A program made the position numbers and the translations under genes. From assembly GCF_030116705.1 (NCBI RefSeq), contig NZ_JAOTIK010000001.1, forward strand, positions 4,616,501 through 4,680,500: DNA of 64,000 nt. The letters run 5' to 3'. The notes under the pieces are model-generated. The model searched no databases, was not told the DNA's origin, and saw only the letters and a list, made by a program, of their open reading frames with translations. The stretch comes from Streptomyces sp. ML-6. GTDB lineage: Bacteria; Actinomycetota; Actinomycetes; Streptomycetales; Streptomycetaceae. Shown here piece by piece: positions 44,443 through 52,227 of this stretch. Within the stretch, counting starts at the first letter, position 1, and each line of letters opens with the position of its first letter.

Positions 44443-44845
44443 GGGCCCTCCCGGCTTGTCGATTCGGTTGCTCCGTCAACTGCATGACGGTAGCGCCGTG
44501 AGGACCGCAAGTCATACCCGTATCGCATTACGGTCATGACGTCCGACGGGCGGGGCGGGCGGGAGCGGTGATGCGGCAGGGTCGCTTTCGCGGCGAAGGT
44601 GGTGCGCCGGGGCGCCGGTCGGCCGACGGGGCGCGCGGGAGGCGCCCCGCGAGCCGGGACTCCCGGCCGGCGAGACGCCCGGACCGCCGTGATTGCGTCG
44701 TGGTCACGGGCCGCGCGTGTCCATGGATCCCGCCGTGGTCACGGACCGGGCCGCGTACACGGATCGCGTCGTGGTCCCGGATCGGGCCGTGTCACGGATC
44801 GCGCCCCGTACACGTACCGGGCCGCGTACGCGGATCGCATCGTGG
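44443..44845. other. 403-base gap between RarD and the Qor-like gene
   Basis: Contains the RarD promoter region near 44443-44560 and then GC-rich sequence with no credible gene. From about 44690 it becomes the degenerate repeat listed separately. Confidence 0.5.
44690..44845. repeat. Degenerate repeats of CGTGGTCACGGA/GGGCCGCGTACACGGATCG type
   Basis: Several diverged copies of two alternating motifs, CGTCGTGGTCACGG and GGGCCGCGTACACGGATCGC, follow one another up to the 3' end of the Qor-like gene at 44846. Spacing is irregular, so an exact unit could not be fixed by eye. Confidence 0.7.
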
Positions 44846-45706
44846 TCATGCTGCGGCGACGGCCTCGGCCACGGTCTTGGCGAGCGGGGTCGTGGGGCGG
44901 CCGATCAGCCGGGCCAGGTCACCGCTCGTGCCGGCGAGCCGGCCGCGTCCGATCGCCTCGTCGACGTCGACGAGGAGCTCCGCGAAGGGCTCGGGCACAC
45001 CGGCGCCGACCAGGATCTCCCGGTGCTCGGCGGCGGGGACGTTCCGGTACGCGATCTCCTTGCCGGTGGCCCGCGCGACCTCGGCCGCGTACTCCGCCAG
45101 CGACCAGGCGACGTCGCCGCTCAGCTCGTAGGCCGCGCCGATGTGGCCCTCGCCGGTCAGTACGGCGGCGGCCGCGGCTGCGTAGTCGGCGCGGGTGGCG
45201 GAGGCGACCCGGCCCTCGCCCGCGTTGGCGACGACGGCGCCGTGCGCCAGGACCGGGGCGAGGTTGGCCGTGTAGTTCTCGGTGTACCAGCCGTTGCGCA
45301 GGAAGGTGTGGGGCAGGCCGGATTCGAGGATCAGCCGCTCGGTGGCCCGGTGCTCGTCGGCCAGCCGGAAGTCGGCGTCGGGGCCGCCCAGGATGCCGGT
45401 GTACGCGAGCTGGGCGACGCCCGCCGCCCCGGCCGCCCCGATGACCGCGGTGTGCTGCGGCACGCGGCGGCCGACCTCGCTGCCGGAGATGAGCAGCACC
45501 CGGTCGCCGGCCCGGAAGGCGTCCTTCAGCGACTCCGGCCGGTCGTAGTCCGCGACGCGGAGCTCGATGCCGCGTCCGGCCAGCGGGGCCGCCTTCTCCG
45601 CGTCGCGCACGACGGCGGCGATCCCGCTCGCGGGCACGGTGGCCAGCAGCTCCTCGACGACGAGACGGCCGAGCGCTCCGGTGGCTCCGGTGACGACGAT
45701 GCTCAT
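44846..45706 (-). CDS. NAD(P)H-binding quinone oxidoreductase, Qor2/NmrA-like SDR
   Basis: A 286-residue atypical short-chain dehydrogenase. The nucleotide-binding motif is GATGALGRLV near residue 8; HRATERLILESGLPHTFLRNGWYTENY is the usual middle region of the NmrA/YtfG (Qor2) group. The C-terminal DLARLIGRPTTPLAKTVAEA matches that family. It starts at ATG 45706 with AGGAGGAG upstream. It is divergent from an HxlR regulator with a shared operator, an arrangement known for quinone-responsive QorR/Qor2 pairs. Confidence 0.88.
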   Translation of the reverse strand: MSIVVTGATGALGRLVVEELLATVPASGIAAVVRDAEKAAPLAGRGIELRVADYDRPESLKDAFRAGDRVLLISGSEVGRRVPQHTAVIGAAGAAGVAQLAYTGILGGPDADFRLADEHRATERLILESGLPHTFLRNGWYTENYTANLAPVLAHGAVVANAGEGRVASATRADYAAAAAAVLTGEGHIGAAYELSGDVAWSLAEYAAEVARATGKEIAYRNVPAAEHREILVGAGVPEPFAELLVDVDEAIGRGRLAGTSGDLARLIGRPTTPLAKTVAEAVAAA

Positions 45707-45786
45707 GTGGTTCTCCTCCTGGGGGGTGGTGCCCGCACTTGTCCGGGCCCCTGAGCTCACCGTAAGACCTGCACTAACCAATCGAA

Positions 45787-45811
45787 AGTACCCACTTTGA
45801 AGTAAGGTACT
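45787..45811. promoter_or_regulatory. HxlR (QorR-like) operator
   Basis: AGTACC at 45787-45792 and GGTACT at 45806-45811 are inverted, with an inner ACTT-TG-AAGT palindrome at 45794-45803 one base off centre. It lies between the divergent Qor-like and HxlR genes, next to the HxlR ATG at 45815. Confidence 0.7.
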
Positions 45812-45814
45812 GGC

Positions 45815-46219
45815 ATGGACGTAAGTAACAGGGGCCGGTGGCCCGGAGTGATGGCGAACGGGGAGATGTGCCCCTCCCGGCTGGTGCTCGAACACGTCAC
45901 CAGCCGCTGGGGCGTCCTGATCCTGGTCGTGCTGCTGGAGCGCTCGTACCGCTTCAGCGAACTGCGCCGCGAGGTGGGCGGCGTCAGCGAGAAGATGCTG
46001 GCCCAGACCCTCCAGACGCTGGAGCGCGACGGCTTCGTGCACCGGGACGCGAAGCCGGTGATCCCGCCCCGGGTCGACTACTCGCTCACCGCCCTGGGCC
46101 GGGAGGCCGCCGAGCGGGTGGACGCGCTGGGGCGCTGGACGGAGAGCCGCCTGGGCGCGGTGCAGGCCGCGCGCGAGACGTACGACGCACAGAAGGCGCA
46201 CGCCTCGCGCACCTCGTAG
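45815..46219 (+). CDS. HxlR-family redox-responsive regulator (QorR-like)
   Basis: A 134-residue winged-helix regulator. EMCPSRLVLEHVTSRWGVLIL at the N-terminus includes a conserved Cys (C19) that in QorR, YodB and HypR senses quinones, diamide or hypochlorite by oxidation. FSELRREVGGVSEKMLAQTLQTLERDG is the recognition segment, and IPPRVDYSLTALGREAA the wing. Inference: it represses itself and the Qor2-like enzyme until an electrophilic quinone oxidises C19. Confidence 0.92.
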   Translation: MDVSNRGRWPGVMANGEMCPSRLVLEHVTSRWGVLILVVLLERSYRFSELRREVGGVSEKMLAQTLQTLERDGFVHRDAKPVIPPRVDYSLTALGREAAERVDALGRWTESRLGAVQAARETYDAQKAHASRTS

Positions 46220-46236
46220 TCGACGAGCAGGACGAG

Positions 46237-46290
46237 GGCGACGCTCTGTGCGGTGGCGACCCTCTGTGCGAGGGCGACGCTCTGCGCGGC
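46237..46290. repeat. 18-base tandem repeat (3 diverged copies)
   Basis: Copies of GGCGACGCTCTGTGCGGT start at 46237, 46255 and 46273; each differs from the first at a few bases. It follows the HxlR stop. Confidence 0.85.
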
Positions 46291-46374
46291 GTTCGGCCCG
46301 AAGTTCTCGCGCGCCGGGCGGTCGGGGGCCATGGCGTCATGGTGGGCGCCGACCGGGCCGGGTCCCGGTACGGC

Positions 46375-46408
46375 GTTGCCGGGCGGGCCGTGGGGCCCGT
46401 CCGGCAAC
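46375..46408. terminator. Convergent terminator between HxlR and korB
   Basis: Arms 46375-46388 and 46395-46408 pair over 14 positions with one G-U; the loop has six bases. It is 36 bases past the korB stop on the minus strand. Confidence 0.75.
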
Positions 46409-46444
46409 GGCGGTGGTGCGGTGGTGCGGGCGGGTGGCGGGTGG

Positions 46445-47554
46445 TCAGCCGACGACGGTCCAGTGGTCGTTGCCGGCGAGGAGCGCGCCGAGGTCACCCT
46501 TGCCGTGCTGTTCGACGGCGGTGTCGAGCTGGTCGGCCATGAGGGTGTCGTAGACGGGGCGTTGGATGTCGCGCAGGACGCCGATGGGGGTGTGGTGGAG
46601 GGTGTCGGGGTCGGCGAGGCGGGAGAGGGCGAAGGCGGTGGTGGGGGAGGGGTGGTGGGCGTCGTGGACGAGGATGCGGTGTTCGTTGTCGGGGGTGACG
46701 GTGACGATGTCGAGGTCGCCGGTGTCGGGGTTGCGGACGACGCCCCGGGTGTGGTCGGGGCCGAAGCGGACGGGCTGTCCGTGTTCGAGGCGGATCACGG
46801 CTTCCTGGGCGCGGTCCTTGTCCTTGAGGGCCTCGAAGGCGCCGTCGTTGAAGATGTTGCAGTTCTGGTAGATCTCGACCAGAGCGGTGCCGGGGTGGTC
46901 GGCGGCGGCGCGCAGCACGCCGGTGAGGTGTTTGCGGTCGGAGTCGATGGTGCGGGCGACGAAGGTGGCTTCGGCTCCGAGGGCGAGGGAGACGGGGTTG
47001 AAGGGGGCGTCGAGGGAGCCCATGGGGGTGGATTTGGTGATCTTGCCGGTTTCGGAGGTGGGGGAGTACTGGCCCTTGGTGAGGCCGTAGATGCGGTTGT
47101 TGAACAGGAGGATCTTGAGGTTGACGTTGCGGCGCAGGGCGTGGATGAGGTGGTTGCCGCCGATGGACAGGGCGTCGCCGTCGCCGGTGACGACCCAGAC
47201 GGACAGGTCGCGGCGGGAGGTGGCCAGGCCGGTGGCGATGGCGGGGGCGCGGCCGTGGATGGAGTGCATCCCGTAGGTGTTCATGTAGTAGGGGAAGCGG
47301 GAGGAGCAGCCGATGCCGGAGACGAAGACGATGTTCTCCTTGGCGAGGCCGAGTTCGGGCATGAAGCCCTGGACGGCGGCCAGGACGGCGTAGTCGCCGC
47401 AGCCGGGGCACCAGCGCACTTCCTGGTCGGACTTGAAGTCCTTCATGGTCTGTCTGGCCTCGGCCCGGGGGACCAGGTTCAGGAGCTGGTTGCCCGTGCC
47501 GGCGCCGGTGGCGGTCTCGGTGCCGGTGGTGGTGCTGGTGGTGGTGTCAGGCAT
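46445..47554 (-). CDS. korB: 2-oxoacid:ferredoxin oxidoreductase, beta subunit
   Basis: The thiamine-diphosphate and [4Fe-4S] subunit of a two-subunit 2-oxoglutarate (or related) oxidoreductase, 369 residues. Four cysteines likely hold the cluster: C49 and C52 in RWCPGCGDYA, C83 in SGIGCSSR, and C232 in YQNCNIFND. The TPP motif GDGDALSIGGNHLIHALRRN is at 124-143. The first 40 residues are Thr-rich and probably disordered. Its start overlaps korA by 8 bases. Oxidation of the 2-oxoacid delivers electrons to ferredoxin, a plausible donor for the complex I-like operon nearby. Confidence 0.95.
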   Translation of the reverse strand: MPDTTTSTTTGTETATGAGTGNQLLNLVPRAEARQTMKDFKSDQEVRWCPGCGDYAVLAAVQGFMPELGLAKENIVFVSGIGCSSRFPYYMNTYGMHSIHGRAPAIATGLATSRRDLSVWVVTGDGDALSIGGNHLIHALRRNVNLKILLFNNRIYGLTKGQYSPTSETGKITKSTPMGSLDAPFNPVSLALGAEATFVARTIDSDRKHLTGVLRAAADHPGTALVEIYQNCNIFNDGAFEALKDKDRAQEAVIRLEHGQPVRFGPDHTRGVVRNPDTGDLDIVTVTPDNEHRILVHDAHHPSPTTAFALSRLADPDTLHHTPIGVLRDIQRPVYDTLMADQLDTAVEQHGKGDLGALLAGNDHWTVVG

Positions 47555-49502
47555 CGATGGCCTCCTTGAGAGCCTTCGCGAGCTGTTCGGCCTTGAACGG
47601 CATGCCGTTGACCTGGGTGTGGCTGCGGGCGTCGACCAGGTATCTGGCGCGGATGAGGGTGGCGAGCTGGCCGAGGTTCATCTCGGGGACGATGACCTTG
47701 TCGTAACGCTTCAGGACGTCGCCGAGGTTGTGGGGGAAGGGGTTGAGGTGGCGCAGGTGGGCCTGGGCGATGGGGGTGTTGTCGTTGCGCAGGCGGCGGA
47801 CGGCGGCGGTGACGGGGCCGTAGGTGGAGCCCCAGCCCAGGACCAGGGTCTTCGCGCCGTCCGGGTCGTCGACCTCCAGGTCCGGGACGGTGATGCCGTC
47901 GATCTTGGCCTGGCGGGTGCGGACCATGTGGTCGTGGTTGGCCGGGTCGTAGGAGATGTTCCCGGTGCCGTCCTGCTTCTCGATGCCGCCGATCCGGTGC
48001 TCCAGGCCCGGCGTGCCGGGCACGGCCCACGGGCGGGCCAGGGTCTGCGGGTCGCGCTTGTAGGGCCAGAACACCTCGGTGCCGTCGGCCAGTTGGTGGT
48101 TGGGGCCGGTGGCGAACCGGACCCGCAGGTCGGGCAGCTCACCAGTCTCCGGGACCCTCCAGGGCTCGGACCCGTTGGCGAGGTAGCCGTCGGACAGCAG
48201 GAAGACCGGCGTGCGGTAGGTCAGGGCGATCCGGGCCGCCTCCAGCGCCGCGTCGAAGCAGTCCGCCGGGGTGCGGGGGGCGATGACGGGCACCGGGGCC
48301 TCGCCGTTGCGCCCGTACATGGCCTGCAGCAGATCCGCCTGCTCGGTCTTGGTCGGCAAACCGGTCGAGGGCCCGCCGCGCTGGATGTCCACCACCACCA
48401 GCGGCAGCTCCAAAGACACCGCCAGCCCGATCGTCTCCGACTTCAGCGCCACCCCGGGACCGGACGTCGTCGTCACCGCCAGCGAACCGCCGAACGCCGC
48501 ACCCAGCGCCGCCCCGATCCCCGCGATCTCGTCCTCGGCCTGGAAGGTCCGCACCCCGAAATTCTTGTGCCGCGACAGCTCGTGCAGGATGTCGGAGGCC
48601 GGCGTGATCGGATACGACCCCAGATACAGCGGCAGGTCCGCCTGCCGGGACGCGGCGACCAGCCCGTACGACAGCGCCAGATTCCCCGAGATGTTCCGGT
48701 ACACCCCCGCCGGGAAGGCATGCGCGGCCGGAGCGACCTCGTAGGAGACCGCGAAATCCTCCGTCGTCTCCCCGAAGTTCCACCCCGCCCGGAACGCCGC
48801 CACGTTCGCCTCGGCGATCTGCGGCTTCTTCGCGAACTTCCGCCGCAGGAACGCCTCGGTGTTCTCCGTCGGGCGGTGGTACATCCACGACAGCAGCCCC
48901 AGCGCGAACATGTTCTTCGAGCGCTCGGCCTCCTTGCGCGACAGGCCGAACTCCTTCAGCGCCTCGACCGTCAGCGTCGTCAACGGCACCGGATGCACCC
49001 GGTAGCCCTCCAGCGACCCGTCCTCCAGGGGACTGGTGTCGTAGCCGACCTTCGCCATCGGGCGCTTGGTGAACTCGTCGGTGTTCACGATGATCTCCGC
49101 ACCGCGCGGCACATCGGCGAGGTTCGCCCGCAGCGCGGCCGGGTTCATCGCGACCAGCACGTCCGGTGCGTCCCCCGGCGTGAGGATGTCGTGGTCCGCG
49201 AAATGCAGCTGGAACGACGACACCCCCGGCAGGGTCCCCGCAGGAGCCCGGATCTCGGCCGGGAAGTTCGGCAGCGTCGACAGATCGTTCCCGAACGACG
49301 CCGTCTCCGACGTGAAACGGTCCCCCGTGAGCTGCATGCCGTCCCCCGAGTCACCCGCGAAACGGATGACCACCCGATCCAGACGGCGGATCTCTTTTTC
49401 GCCTGCTTCGGCGTGACCGGGGCGGGGGGCGCGCTGTCCCCCGACGAGCGCCTCGTTGGCCTCATCGGCCTGTTCGGCTGGGCTACTGACCTGGCTGGTC
49501 AC
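47547..49502 (-). CDS. korA: 2-oxoacid:ferredoxin oxidoreductase, gamma-alpha fused subunit
   Basis: A 651-residue fusion of the gamma domain (RVVIRFAGDSGDGMQLTGDRF near residue 42) with the alpha domain (YLGSYPITPASDILHELS and GIGAALGAAFGGSLAVTTTS, pyrimidine-binding region), plus a C-terminal domain (KTLVLGWGSTYGPVTAAVR). This is the aerobic actinobacterial KorAB design. GTG 49502 was chosen for the GGGAGG site upstream; an in-frame extension from 49607 is possible but weaker. CoA is the expected acyl acceptor, giving succinyl-CoA from 2-oxoglutarate; pyruvate cannot be excluded. It is leftward with korB. Confidence 0.93.
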   Translation of the reverse strand: MTSQVSSPAEQADEANEALVGGQRAPRPGHAEAGEKEIRRLDRVVIRFAGDSGDGMQLTGDRFTSETASFGNDLSTLPNFPAEIRAPAGTLPGVSSFQLHFADHDILTPGDAPDVLVAMNPAALRANLADVPRGAEIIVNTDEFTKRPMAKVGYDTSPLEDGSLEGYRVHPVPLTTLTVEALKEFGLSRKEAERSKNMFALGLLSWMYHRPTENTEAFLRRKFAKKPQIAEANVAAFRAGWNFGETTEDFAVSYEVAPAAHAFPAGVYRNISGNLALSYGLVAASRQADLPLYLGSYPITPASDILHELSRHKNFGVRTFQAEDEIAGIGAALGAAFGGSLAVTTTSGPGVALKSETIGLAVSLELPLVVVDIQRGGPSTGLPTKTEQADLLQAMYGRNGEAPVPVIAPRTPADCFDAALEAARIALTYRTPVFLLSDGYLANGSEPWRVPETGELPDLRVRFATGPNHQLADGTEVFWPYKRDPQTLARPWAVPGTPGLEHRIGGIEKQDGTGNISYDPANHDHMVRTRQAKIDGITVPDLEVDDPDGAKTLVLGWGSTYGPVTAAVRRLRNDNTPIAQAHLRHLNPFPHNLGDVLKRYDKVIVPEMNLGQLATLIRARYLVDARSHTQVNGMPFKAEQLAKALKEAIDA

Positions 49503-49889
49503 TGAACTGGACCTCCCTCGGGGCGGCGGTTCGGGACCGGCCGGCCCGCCGACGGTCCCCATGGCCCACCCTACGTCTGTAAGGGTCCCCTTCCCCGGAC
49601 CGATCACATGATGGACGTGATCTCGGGACGCAAATCGATCCCTTTTTGTCGCATTTTGTACGCCCCTCGGCCGCCCGACGGAGCCTTCACGGCCTCATCC
49701 TTTGGTGCTAGGCCCCCCCTGCTCCCGCCGGGTTCGACCGGGGTTGGACCGGGGGTGGGGCGGAATGCGGGCGGGCTTCGATCCGGGCGGGCGGGTCCGA
49801 GGGGCGGCACGTTATCTGACGTACCGTCAACTATCCATGAGGGTGCGGCTGCACCACCACGCACGGCACGGGGTCCGGCCGCGGGCGGG
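49503..49889. other. 387-base gap between korA and the response-regulator gene
   Basis: Holds the korA promoter region. A low-GC stretch (CCTTTTTGTCGCATTTTG) lies near 49640-49660, a likely start zone for the leftward kor transcript. A dyad TGACGTACCGTCA occurs at 49818-49830. No gene or stable terminator was recognised. Confidence 0.45.
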
Positions 49890-50564
49890 TCAGGAGTTCA
49901 GGTACGTCAGGACGGCCAGGACGCGCCGGTGGTCCCCCTCGCTGGGGGACAGCCCCAGCTTCAGGAAGATGTTGCTGACGTGCTTCTCCACCGCGCCGTC
50001 GCTCACCACCAGCTGCTTGGCCACCGCGGAGTTCGTCCGGCCCTCCGCCATCAGCCCGAGCACCTCGCGCTCGCGCGGCGTCAGCCCGGCCAGGACGTCC
50101 TGCTTGCGGCTCCGGCCCAGCAGCTGCGCCACCACCTCCGGGTCCAGAGCCGTCCCGCCCTGCGCCACCCGGACCACCGCGTCCACGAACTCCCGGACCT
50201 CGGCGACCCGGTCCTTCAGCAGGTAGCCCACGCCCCGGCTGGAACCGGCCAGCAGCTCGGTCGCGTACTGCTCCTCCACGTACTGCGATAGGACCAGGAC
50301 CCCGATCCCGGGGTGTTCCTTCCGCAGCCGCACGGCCGCCCGCACCCCTTCGTCGGTGTGGGTCGGGGGCATCCGCACGTCGGCGACCACCACATCGGGC
50401 AGGGCGTCCTGCCCCGCCAGGTCGTTCACCGTCTTGATCAGGGCCTCGGCGTCCCCGACCCCGGCGACGACCTCGTGCCCCAGATCGGTCAGCAGCCGGG
50501 TCAGCCCTTCCCTGAGCAGCACCGAATCCTCGGCAATGACCACTCGCACCCTGTCCTCCACCAT
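49890..50564 (-). CDS. LuxR/NarL-family response regulator
   Basis: A 224-residue regulator. The receiver has E12-D13 and the phosphorylation site D62 in DVVVADVRMPP; the C-terminal LuxR-type helix-turn-helix spans about 158-205 (LTPREREVLGLMAEGRTNSA, then VVSDGAVEKHVSNIFLKL). ATG 50564 is used in place of an extended start. It is the only receiver in this cluster, although two histidine kinases lie just upstream on the same strand; both probably pass phosphate to it. Confidence 0.92.
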   Translation of the reverse strand: MVEDRVRVVIAEDSVLLREGLTRLLTDLGHEVVAGVGDAEALIKTVNDLAGQDALPDVVVADVRMPPTHTDEGVRAAVRLRKEHPGIGVLVLSQYVEEQYATELLAGSSRGVGYLLKDRVAEVREFVDAVVRVAQGGTALDPEVVAQLLGRSRKQDVLAGLTPREREVLGLMAEGRTNSAVAKQLVVSDGAVEKHVSNIFLKLGLSPSEGDHRRVLAVLTYLNS

Positions 50565-50680
50565 GAAGCCGCGTCCCCCCACTGGTCCGTCCCAGCTGTT
50601 CGGTCCCGTTCGTACGGTCCCCAGCATCCCAGTATCGGCGGTGCGGTTTTTCCTTGTCCTGTTGCGGGGGCGCCCGCCTC

Positions 50681-50734
50681 CGTCCGTACAGGCCCTTCCG
50701 TCCGTACAGGCCCTTCCGTCCGTACGGGCCCCTC
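50681..50734. repeat. 18-base tandem repeat (3 copies)
   Basis: CGTCCGTACAGGCCCTTC is repeated at 50681-50698 and 50699-50716, with a slightly changed third copy at 50717-50734. It lies between the response-regulator and first kinase genes. Confidence 0.9.
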
Positions 50735-50751
50735 CGTCCTCCGGGCCCGGT

Positions 50752-52107
50752 TCAGCCGCGCCAGGGGAGCTCGGCGGTGATCCGGGTCGGGCCGCCCGGC
50801 GGGGAGTCCACGGCCAGTACGCCGTCCACTGCGTCCAGCCGCTCCGTCAGCCCGGCCAGCCCGCTGCCCGCCGCGGGATCGGCGCCGCCCCGGCCGTCGT
50901 CGGTGACCTGGAGCATGAGGCGGTCGCCGGTGCGCCAGACCTCGACGGAGGCGTGGGTGGCCCGGGCGTGCTTGCTCACGTTCTGGAGCAGTTCGGAGAC
51001 GGTGAAGTACGCGATGCCCTCGATCGCCTGGGCCGGACGGTCGGCCAGGTCCACGGTGACGGTGACGGGGACGGTGCAGCGGGAGGCGATGGCGGAGAGG
51101 GCGGCGTCGAGGCCGCGGTCGGTGAGGACGGCGGGGTGGATGCCGCGGGCGAGGTCGCGGAGTTCCTGGAGGGCGATCTTGACTTCGCCGTGGGCCTCGT
51201 CGACCATCCGGGCGGCGGCTTCCGGGTCGGCGGTGAGCTTCTCCTTCGCCAGGCCCAGATCCATGGCGAGGGCGACGAGGCGGGCCTGGGCGCCGTCGTG
51301 GAGGTCGCGTTCGATGCGGCGCAGGTCGGCGGCGGCGGTGTCGACGACGACCCCCCGGTCCGACTCCAGCTCCGAGACCCGGGTCGCGAGCCGGGACGGG
51401 CCGAGCAGCCCGCGCACCAGGATCCGGTCCACGCCCGCCAGCGCCCGGATGACCCACGCCGTGACCAGCAGGAGCACCAGGCCGGTCGCGAAGGCCAGCG
51501 CCAGCTCGACCGGGGTGTCGACGGTCGTCGTGTGGTTGCGGTCGGAGTACAGCTGGATGCCGTCGCGGGTCAGGTGCGAGGGCAGGGTCCAGCGCCACAG
51601 CGGATACGTGAGGAGGGCCCAGCCGCAGATCCAGAGCGGCACCGCGAGGGAGAAGGCGAACAGCGTCCACGGCAGGTGCAGCAGCGTGTAGAGCAGGTGC
51701 CGCCAGGACGCCCCGCTCTTCAGGGACGCGCCCATCCACGACGTCAGGCCGCCGGTGGCCCCGCGCACCGGGGCCGGGGCCGCCACGTCCACCCCGAGCA
51801 GCGCCCGCGCCCGCGCCCGCTCCAGCGCGCCGAAGCCCCGGCACAGGGCCAGCGTGCCGGCCAGGATCGGGACCCCGAGGAAGGTGATCAGCGTCCCCAC
51901 GCCCAGGGTCATGAGGGTGATCGAGAAGCTGAACAGGACCACGCCGATCGGCAGGCTCAGCACCTGGTACGTGAGCTCGCGCCAGGTCCTGGCCTCGAAC
52001 GGGGCCCGCAGCGCGGCGGGCAGCAGTCTCTTCAGCGGGGAGGCTTCCCCGGGACCGGCCCCGGACCGCTGGGGGTCCCGCGTGTCCGGTCCGTATGCCG
52101 TGGCCAT
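50752..52107 (-). CDS. Sensor histidine kinase (HisKA_3, putative-sensor domain), paralogue 1
   Basis: A 451-residue NarL-type kinase. Four hydrophobic segments at about 45-75 and 135-245 form the putative-sensor (PF13796-like) membrane domain. The phosphoacceptor His is H270 in ERDLHDGAQARLVALA; the ATP-binding domain contains SELLQNVSKHA and LQVTDDGRGGA. It is leftward, 187 bases before the response-regulator gene. About 375 bases around the phosphoacceptor and ATPase region (50976-51350) are nearly identical to the second kinase, while the membrane domains differ, suggesting gene conversion. Confidence 0.92.
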   Translation of the reverse strand: MATAYGPDTRDPQRSGAGPGEASPLKRLLPAALRAPFEARTWRELTYQVLSLPIGVVLFSFSITLMTLGVGTLITFLGVPILAGTLALCRGFGALERARARALLGVDVAAPAPVRGATGGLTSWMGASLKSGASWRHLLYTLLHLPWTLFAFSLAVPLWICGWALLTYPLWRWTLPSHLTRDGIQLYSDRNHTTTVDTPVELALAFATGLVLLLVTAWVIRALAGVDRILVRGLLGPSRLATRVSELESDRGVVVDTAAADLRRIERDLHDGAQARLVALAMDLGLAKEKLTADPEAAARMVDEAHGEVKIALQELRDLARGIHPAVLTDRGLDAALSAIASRCTVPVTVTVDLADRPAQAIEGIAYFTVSELLQNVSKHARATHASVEVWRTGDRLMLQVTDDGRGGADPAAGSGLAGLTERLDAVDGVLAVDSPPGGPTRITAELPWRG

Positions 52108-52227
52108 GGGTGTGTCCGTTTCCTCTCGGTTCCTGCTGCTGGTCGGGGTGCGGGGGCGTCGGCGGTGCGGGGTGCTGGCGGTGGTGCGGGTCCGCCGGGG
52201 GAGTTTTGTCGTGGTCCGTACGGGCGC

